Shown: positions 6,251 to 6,379 of the stretch, in pieces | How the letters are laid out: each line of letters opens with the position of its first letter | How positions within the stretch are numbered: the stretch's first letter is position 1 | Source: Phycisphaerales bacterium | GTDB lineage: Bacteria; Planctomycetota; Phycisphaerae; Phycisphaerales; UBA1924 | NCBI GenBank assembly: GCA_003511945.1 | Contig: DOJA01000326.1 | Location: forward strand, 5,703 to 12,081 | Length of the DNA: 6,379 nt | Direction: 5' to 3' | Program-made: the position numbers and the translations under genes | The notes under the pieces: model-generated | Told to the model about the DNA's origin: nothing | What the model saw: the letters and a program-made list of their open reading frames with translations, nothing else | Databases searched by the model: none

Positions 6251-6379
6251 CGGGACGCGCTCCGCGGGCGGAAGGGGGTGCTGCCTGGTGCCGCTGGGGC
6301 GCGAGGATCAGGCACGGCAGACCATATCGCAGGTGCTGCAGACGCGGTTAGAGACTGTTGATTTGCTGTCGATTGGCGG
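6251..6379. other. Upstream region of the lptD-like gene, no complete gene
   Basis: The 129 bases upstream of the LptD-like start hold no complete gene. On the minus strand the main frame stays open with GC-rich third positions from the GTG back to TGA at 6308-6310. A neighbouring minus-strand frame encodes a hydrophobic run, LPCLILAP, around 6300-6320 that could be the remnant of a signal peptide, but no ATG or GTG leads into it. Bases about 6321-6379 are visibly richer in A and T than the rest of the window, as expected of a promoter region, but no convincing -35/-10 pair was found. Confidence 0.4.

Overview
The window is very GC-rich bacterial DNA in which third codon positions are almost always G or C. 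Gene content and style suggest a Gram-negative planctomycete-like bacterium, possibly of the Phycisphaerae: a secreted S41 protease with a long helical N-terminal region, an LptD-like outer-membrane protein without cysteines, a ribosomal L21 gene with no rpmA beside it, and GC-rich palindromic repeats between genes. The lineage is an inference from style and was not tested by any search.

Layout. Bases 1-150 are a leader with no visible promoter; they hold a strongly G-rich 9-base tandem repeat able to form a G-quadruplex. Bases 151-2346 (+) encode an exported PDZ/S41 carboxyl-terminal processing protease with an intact Ser-Lys-Gln catalytic set. Bases 2347-2496 carry copy A of a 75-base palindromic repeat and a small pair of competing hairpins. 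Bases 2497-3228 (+) encode a protein shaped like QueC (7-cyano-7-deazaguanine synthase) that has lost its ATP-loop residues and all zinc-ligand cysteines, and carries eight perfect Pro-Gly-Ser repeats. A plausible promoter at 3246-3273 precedes rplU (3351-3668, +), which ends at a clear intrinsic terminator. Copy B of the 75-base repeat (64 of 75 positions identical to copy A) fills the rest of the gap up to a convergent gene. Bases 3827-6250 (-) encode a large LptD/OstA-like barrel protein whose visible start lacks a signal peptide. Bases 6251-6379 are its upstream region.

How the genes relate. The protease and LptD both act in the cell envelope, while L21 is housekeeping; nothing shows the four genes to be one pathway. 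rplU has its own promoter and terminator. The QueC-like gene has no clear promoter of its own and may be read through from the protease gene across copy A.

Most worth a second look: the degenerate QueC-like protein, the sharing of a 9-base G-rich repeat unit between a protease leader and the inside of that coding sequence, the paired intergenic palindromic elements, and the missing export signal of the LptD-like gene.
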